From positions 25,170,723 through 25,234,722 of the forward strand of contig CM055109.1 of NCBI GenBank assembly GCA_029204225.1: 64,000 nt of DNA, in the 5' to 3' direction. The translations under genes were made by a program, and so were the position numbers. Position 1 is the stretch's first letter. Every line of letters begins with the position of its first letter. This DNA is from Diphasiastrum complanatum (taxonomy: Eukaryota; Streptophyta; Lycopodiopsida; Lycopodiales; Lycopodiaceae). Of the stretch, positions 58,903-64,000 are shown one piece after another. The notes beneath the pieces are model-generated. The model was not told the DNA's origin. It did no database searches and was given only the letters and a program-made list of their open reading frames with translations.

Positions 58903-60002
58903 AGAAAACGCTTTATGGTCTTAAACAGGCACCATGTGCGTGGTATAGCATGATTGATGCCTACTTTCGTTCAAAGGGGATGGTGAGAACACACCCTGAT
59001 TCAAATCTATATGTCTTATGCTTTGATGGTATGGTTGCTTTGATTGCTCTTTATGTTGATGACTTGATTATTACGGGAAATAATCAAGAGATGATAGATA
59101 TGATCAAGAAAGACCTCATGGAACAATTCGAGATGACAGATCTCAGCCTGATGCATTATTGCCTTGGAGTAGATGTGTGGCAAAAAGGACACGAAGTGGG
59201 TTTAACACAGGTGAAGTATGTCAAAGAGTTGCTGCACAGGTTTAGGTTGCAGGATTGCAAACCAGTAAATACTCCTATTGAACCAGGTAAAAAGCTTTCG
59301 AAGCTTGATGAGTCACAGTCATTTGATGCTACGCTATATATGCAGTTAGTAGGGAGCTTGATTTACCTTACCACGACTAGACCAAATATATGTTATGTTG
59401 TTGGCATTGTAAGTCAGTTTATGACAGCACCTACGGAAACGCATTGGAAGGCAGCTAAACGCATTTTGCGTTATGTAAAAGACACTTCAGAGTATGGCTT
59501 GATTTACAAGAAGAATGATGGTTTACCTGAGTTGTGTGGTTATGTGGATGCGGATTGGGGAGGTGACTATGATGATTGTAGATCTACCATAGGATATGTA
59601 TTCCAGTTTTGTGGTAGTTGCTTTTCCTGGTCTAGTAAGAAGCAAAGTACAATTGCTCTTTCCACCACAAAGGCAGAGTATAAGAAAATGTGTAGTGCAG
59701 CACAGGAAGCTATATGGTTGAGACAAATCTTGGAAGAAGTTGGCATGAAGCAGAAAAATCCCACAACTTTACATAGCGACAGTCAGAGTGGCATTCAGCT
59801 AGCAAAGAATCCAGTGTTCCATGCGAGAACTAAACACATTGAGATTCGGTATCACTTTATACGTGAGAGGCTGTTGAGTTGTGAAATTCATGTTGTTCAT
59901 TGTAGCACAGAACAACAACTAACTGATATTTTCACTAAGTCACTTGTTGGAGAAAAGTTTGATAAGTTTAGATCAAAGCTTTCTGTACTTACAGTTTGTT
60001 GA
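58903..60002 (+). CDS. Copia C RT (N-terminal part missing) and RNase H
   Basis: KKTLYGLKQAPCAWYSMIDA, LIALYVDDLIITGN (active site intact), LVGSLIYLTTTRPNICYVVG and MTAPTETHWKAAKRILRYVK. RNase H: GYVDADWGGDYDDCRSTIGY, KKQSTIALSTTKAEYKKMCS and ARTKHIEIRYHFIRERLLSC. Stop at 60000-60002, about 55 bp before the 3' LTR. The related fragment at 1811-2092 lacks 459 bp of this region. Confidence 0.92.
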
Positions 60003-60330
60003 CTTTAAAGATATGTATATAAATGTGTGTAAAGTAGACTCTACTATAAGGGAGATAGTTAGAATTAAAGTAGAATCATTGTGCTACTGTACTGTGGGTC
60101 CTAACAGTGGATAAGGATCAGTTGGCCTCGCCACGAGGCAAGTCGACGAGACACACGTCCTGCCAACGACAACCTGGGTCATGCATGGGTTGCCTGAGTG
60201 AACAACTATATGCACAGTGTAATTTCGTTTTGAGAAATACAGTTGTTATGTGAGCTTGATGTGGAGAGTGTTTTCTATCTGTGTTACTGTGTAGCATGAT
60301 CTATGTTCCTATGCAAATTCTAAGCTACTT

Positions 60331-60425
60331 AACCAGCTAGCTATAGTAGGTTCGGCAGGGTCAGATGAAGATGGTAATATGTCTCTGCTATCCAGTCTTC
60401 CTCCCTCTTGCAACAATCTAGTATT
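60331..60425 (+). pseudogene. Copia D gag, third fragment
   Basis: NQLAIVGSAGSDEDGNMSLL, then SSLPPSCNNL, continues the gag of D directly after element C. The recognisable part ends near 60425; decayed copia sequence may go on to about 60560, where the minus-strand gypsy E begins. Confidence 0.8.
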
Positions 60426-60564
60426 ATTGTCATGTACTTTTAGTACATCAGTGCTTTTCAAGGCAATATAGTATCCATTGTAAGCTTTGTAGGCCCAAAA
60501 GGAGCTATTAGCCTTAAGAACAAAGCAGTTCCCTCTTTAGGCCCTCCAAAGTAATTAATAAAGA

Positions 60565-60787
60565 TAACAGGCCAACAAGTGGAAAGCCTTTAGAGCTTCC
60601 TCATTCCAATGTGGATCCGTTGTAAGCTTGTAAATTGGTCTGGATAACTCCGCAAAATCAAGAATGAAAATCCTATAATAGTTAGCATGACCCATGAAAA
60701 TGTAGACCTCGTGGATCGTCCCGGTGGTGGTAGATCAATAATGGTCATGATCTTTGATAGATCTGTGGCGATCCCGTGTTTTGACAC
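60565..60787 (-). pseudogene. Gypsy E RT/RNase H remnant
   Basis: VSKHGIATDLSKIMTIIDLP, then WVMLTIIGFSF for the usual FLGHxxYYRxFI words, then HWNEEALKAFHLL in another frame. The whole RT palm is missing between this and the linker upstream (deletion near 60787-60830). Confidence 0.75.
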
Positions 60788-61332
60788 TATAGGGTCGAGT
60801 ATATCTGTCGCCTCTTTTTATTTTCTGTCACCTGTGTAGAAGATGACATTGTATCTGAGTCCAACTTGATTGACTTCAAAAAATCCAACACCTTCTTTTT
60901 GCCCTTTTTTGTCATTTTGGTGGGTTCATCCTTGTTGTCTTTCTTCGGGACTGTTGTGACATTTGCCTCATGTTTGCGAATATCAACGTCTACTGTAGCT
61001 ATTGCCTCTTCGGGTAGGTCACTCCATCGGATCACCTGGTTGTAGCGTTGCTTCAACTGATTCTTCTTATTCGCAGGTGTCTTGGGTGGATCGATCCTTG
61101 AGACTTTCACCATAGCAGACCTTTGTGGTGGTTGAGCTGGTACCTTCTTGGTTCCATAACAATCTAGGTCCATGTGGTGTAGGACTTGTTCATCAGTCAG
61201 TTCAATCTCCTTATTATAAGTTAGAGCATGTTGCCAAGGGACTCGATCATCATCCACTGGGTTCTCAATCGGCTTCGTTGACAGCCATGCTACATTTATC
61301 ATATTCAACCCAAATGTGATTGGTGTGTCCAT
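60787..61332 (-). CDS. Gypsy E linker between protease and RT
   Basis: Open for 181 codons: NMINVAWLSTKPIENPVDDD, YNKEIELTDEQVLHHMDLD, then a Lys-rich end (TKMTKKGKKKVLDFLKSIKL). The same linker in G reads NVLNVAWISTEPISDPIEDD. Conserved between families but of unknown function. Confidence 0.7.
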   Translation of the reverse strand: MDTPITFGLNMINVAWLSTKPIENPVDDDRVPWQHALTYNKEIELTDEQVLHHMDLDCYGTKKVPAQPPQRSAMVKVSRIDPPKTPANKKNQLKQRYNQVIRWSDLPEEAIATVDVDIRKHEANVTTVPKKDNKDEPTKMTKKGKKKVLDFLKSIKLDSDTMSSSTQVTENKKRRQIYSTL

Positions 61333-61389
61333 AGTGTAACATTTGGGTGAAGATGTGTTCGGTTCTGGATCTGATTCATATTGACATGC

Positions 61390-62025
61390 CTAGCAGTCAA
61401 TAGTTGCTAATGCATCTGTCCATCTCATGACATCCCTCTCTGAATGATAGTGACCTCCATTGGCTGGCCTTGGGGGATCAATCGTATGATCTGTCGTGGA
61501 TGATCCATCATCAACTTTGGGTGCAATAGGTTTCACCGCCCATGTGGTTGGATCTACCTTTACAGCCTGTTCTCTGTTCTCGAAGGTAAGTTTCCATGTA
61601 CCCCAGTTGTGTACTACTTGCGCAGTCCTCAACCATGGTCTTCCCAGTAAAACATGGTATGCAGATGGAGATTCAGGTATATCCATGACCACAAAAGTAA
61701 TCACAAACTGCATGCCTACTATCTTTACGGGAATATCAGCAACTACACCTTTTGGTTTCACACAAGATTGATCTGCTAGCTTGATGGCGAATCCTGCTGA
61801 CTTCAATCCTTGTAGGCCCCATTTTTCATACAAAGTAGTGGAGATCATATTGACACCTGATCCTCCATCTACCACTGTCGCCTCGTCCTCGTATCTCTTG
61901 TGTTTGATTGGCAAAGTGATGTTGTGTTCCTCACTTTCCCATGTTGTTCTGATGTGGAGGACGTTACTTGTTTCATCATAGCCCTCACAATATATGGGCT
62001 CAGGCGCTACTGGCTCCTCATCCAC
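61390..62025 (-). CDS. Gypsy E retropepsin
   Basis: EATVVDGGSGVNMISTTLYE carries the aspartic protease active site (DGGSG). FAIKLADQSCVKPKGVVADI and VGMQFVITFVVMDIPESPS, then HVLLGRPWLRTAQVVHNWGT, complete the fold; the end (WTDALATIDC) leads to the linker. 211 open codons without a stop, the best preserved part of E. Confidence 0.88.
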   Translation of the reverse strand: MDEEPVAPEPIYCEGYDETSNVLHIRTTWESEEHNITLPIKHKRYEDEATVVDGGSGVNMISTTLYEKWGLQGLKSAGFAIKLADQSCVKPKGVVADIPVKIVGMQFVITFVVMDIPESPSAYHVLLGRPWLRTAQVVHNWGTWKLTFENREQAVKVDPTTWAVKPIAPKVDDGSSTTDHTIDPPRPANGGHYHSERDVMRWTDALATIDC

Positions 62026-62508
62026 TTTGGCCCATTCAGCTAGAAGGCTTTTCGCTTATGGTGCAATCCGCAGTAGTTCTCCAAGTGGTAAACTAACATG
62101 GCTTGACAGCAAAAGTGTGAGCCTTTCAGTGCGTGGTTCCTCAGGCTCCACCATGTGAAAAGGTGGTTCATGTTGGTGCAACCGATCATTCTGATCAGTG
62201 CGCAGTGGTGAGCCCACTTGCGGTTCTCGTTCAACGCCGACTGGAGGTTCTGTGGGATTGTTTTGTTCTTTCTCTTTTTTTTTCTCTTATGCTTTTTGTA
62301 CCTAGTGTCTTATTTTTTGGTACTGTCTTCTCTCTTCCCTCACATTTGGATATGGCGCTGAAGTTGAGGGTTGTTCATCAGTGACCGATGGTTGTGTTGA
62401 GGTTGCACAGATGGCAGAATCTATGTGTCAGTCTTAGATTTTGCTTTAGGACTGGAACTCATTTGTTGTATGGTTTTGCGTGCATACTGAATACCATACA
62501 TTTTCTCG

Positions 62509-63390
62509 TCAAGGATACTGCAACTGGTTTGGTTCTGGTTGATGTGGAGTTACTGCTACAGTTCCCTGTAAGGCCTTCAGTTTCTGGTCAAACTGCGCCG
62601 TAATTTGTTCCATCTGTTGTTTGTGTAATTTTGTCATTTGTTCCAACAACAGTTCTATGGATAGAGCAGATGTGTTTGATGATGATGATGCGATCGAGGG
62701 AGTAGGAGTGTGGGTGGAAGGATATTCGTCGTCAAATCCCTCATCCTCTTCCCTGATGGCATCTTCCATAGCTTCTTGCAGAGTAGCGTACTGCTCCCGT
62801 CGTTTCAGTTCTCTTCTTATGCTTTGTGGTAATCCGGCTAGGAACCACATGATCACCGCATGATTGGGAGTCAGGACTGCACTGCACTCAGATCGTAGAT
62901 GTTTGACCCGTTCAATATAGTCCCAGACCCTTTCTCGTTTTCCCATCTTGACTTTGCTTAGTAGGAGAAACGGGTCTTCCAAGAACTTTCTTGGTTTAAA
63001 GCGCGTAATGAGAGCCACTTTAACCGTTTCCCAGGTGCATTTCTCTTACTCTGATAGGTTAAAAAGCCAATCTTGATCCACTGCAAGTAAGGACATAGGG
63101 AATAGCATAAAGCTTCTCCGCAGGTGTCCGTTCGCCGTAGATTTCACAAGCTTGCTCGTAGATCTGGAGGAATCGGATGGGATCTGATGATCCATCATAT
63201 TTTGGTATCTCCATCTGTGGTGCTCTCTGAACTGCATGCAAGGGTGCGACAGGTACGGGTTGGCCCATTGGATCCATTGGTGTTGGTTCCGGTTCTGCCT
63301 CTTGTTGCACAACTGCTAATCTGGGAAAGTGTGGTGCCTGATTTGCTATCCTTCGTGCTATTGATCATCCCGATCTCAGATTCATCCAAT
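62509..63390 (-). pseudogene. Gypsy E gag
   Basis: 63310-63059: PMGQPVPVAPLHAVQRAPQM, then EIPKYDGSSDPIRFLQIYEQ. After a frameshift near 63060, 63018-62509: ALITRFKPRKFLEDPFLLLS, RERVWDYIERVKHLRSECSA, AVIMWFLAGLPQSIRRELKR, LLLEQMTKLHKQQMEQITAQ. The N-terminal start lies in DESEIGMINSTKDSKSGTT (63389). The nucleocapsid part, 62500-62040, is broken by stops. Confidence 0.85.
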
Positions 63391-63399
63391 GGTGGGTTC

Positions 63400-64000
63400 C
63401 AAAGTGATTGGATCTTGCTTATACAATAGAATGCAGTCTGGATCTTTACGGATCTGATCGATCTGATCGGTCGGAATGAATTTTAGGCCTTTTATGGTGG
63501 TTTTTCCTTGATAACTTTTTACTCCTTGCACTGATTGACTTGATATTTTGACAGTAGCTGGATCTGATGCAGATCTTTCCACTAATCTGGTTTGCGAGGG
63601 TTATCTTGTGTGAGGGTTGACTGTGCGAGGGTTTTTTAGCTATTTTTGCAGGTAAAAAACTTGATATCTTTCATATCTCTGAGAAGTAACTCTCGCGAGC
63701 TTCACAGTAGCTGGATCTGGGTCAGATCTCACTATAGAATTCTCTGCGAGAGTTAACTCTCGCAAGAAGTGAAAATTTCACTGTCTACGAGGGTTCAAAA
63801 TCACTTTTTGTGCTTGATCTTCACCAGATCTTCATACTAACTCTCGCAGGCTTCATCACTGATGTAATTTGACATTCTAAATCGATTGAGAGGGTCTGTG
63901 AGAGTTCTTACTGGAAGGATTTGCTGGATCTTTACTTTTAGTGATTTTTTAGCACTTAAATCCAATTTTTTGCTCACTCAAATCAAACTAACTCTCGCAA
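63400..64000 (-). other. Leader of gypsy E
   Basis: Reverse-complement equivalent of 50050-50650 in element F, with the same AACTCTCGCA / TGCGAGAGTT motifs (63687, 63744, 63839, 63990). Non-coding. Confidence 0.75.

Larger units (their letters stand above)
55425..60325 (+). mobile_element. Ty1/copia element C inside copia D
   Basis: 4.9 kb. LTRs 55425-55698 (274 bp) and 60057-60325 (269 bp), with about 5% difference and a 5-bp extra in the first. Target duplication tactt at 55420-55424 and 60326-60330; the host frame reads EFKWLLNQLAIVG across the empty site. Primer site TGGTATCAGAGC at 55699-55710; purine tract aagggagat before the 3' LTR. The termini are AGTTAGAATT and AATTCTAAG(C/T) in place of TG...CA. 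An older, defective copy: several stops, a deletion in RT and lost catalytic residues. Confidence 0.92.
60565..64000 (-). mobile_element. Minus-strand Ty3/gypsy element E, 3' truncated, runs out of the window
   Basis: Minus strand order: leader (64000-63400), gag (63390-62040), protease (62025-61390), linker (61332-60830), RT/RNase H remnant (60787-60565). It is the same family as F (gag almost alike) and resembles G in the linker. The truncation at about 60565 abuts copia D. Its 5' LTR lies outside the window. Confidence 0.85.

Overview
The window is nuclear DNA from a land plant with a large, repeat-rich genome. The evidence is the mixture of Ty1/copia elements primed by initiator Met-tRNA (TGGTATCAGAGC next to the 5' LTR), Ty3/gypsy elements with the plant-type primer site TGGCACCGTTGTCGGGG, short GT-AG introns of 86-93 nt, and an AT-rich background. 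The species cannot be named from the sequence. No tRNA, rRNA, CRISPR array or prokaryotic operon was seen. At least four fifths of the window is LTR retrotransposon, in several nested layers; most copies carry stops and frameshifts.

Layout. 1-1.3 kb: minus-strand fragments of an unrecognised gene family. 1.3-4.3 kb: a copia reverse-transcriptase remnant, then a chromovirus-like gypsy pol remnant. 4.3-10.5 kb: a minus-strand gypsy element truncated at its 5' side, with integrase, a spacer, a long extra coding region and its 3' LTR. 10.6-13 kb: short tandem repeats and a decayed coiled-coil ORF. 13.4-16.8 kb: an intron-containing gene that looks like a DDE transposase with RAG1/Transib/CMC-like spacing. 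17-18.45 kb: another intron-containing gene, unrecognised. 18.6-18.9 kb: a GC-rich array of exact 70-bp units, each with two hairpins. 19.07-19.94 kb, minus strand: a divergent histone H3 / CENH3-like gene with a TATA box. 20.1-26.3 kb: complete copia element A with identical-looking LTRs. 27-29 kb: a 2-kb foldback made of two LTR-like arms. 29.5-33.5 kb: remnants, including a gypsy 5' LTR with a perfect 153-bp CT repeat. 33.5-40.9 kb: complete minus-strand copia element B plus an inverted solo copy of its LTR.

42.7-60.5 kb is a nest. An old copia element D (primer site at 42722, gag at 55061 and 60331) is interrupted first by a 12.2-kb compound gypsy insertion (G, target duplication gttga) and then by copia element C (target duplication tactt). 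60.6-64 kb is a minus-strand gypsy element E running out of the window.

The observations most worth following are the CENH3-like histone gene next to the hairpin array, the RAG1/CMC-like transposase gene, and a conserved extra ORF (coiled coil plus a new-looking C-terminal domain) carried by two gypsy families downstream of integrase or of a leader-like spacer. Elements A and B are almost intact: each has one visible lesion, and both lesions fall in the same short stretch of the reverse transcriptase.
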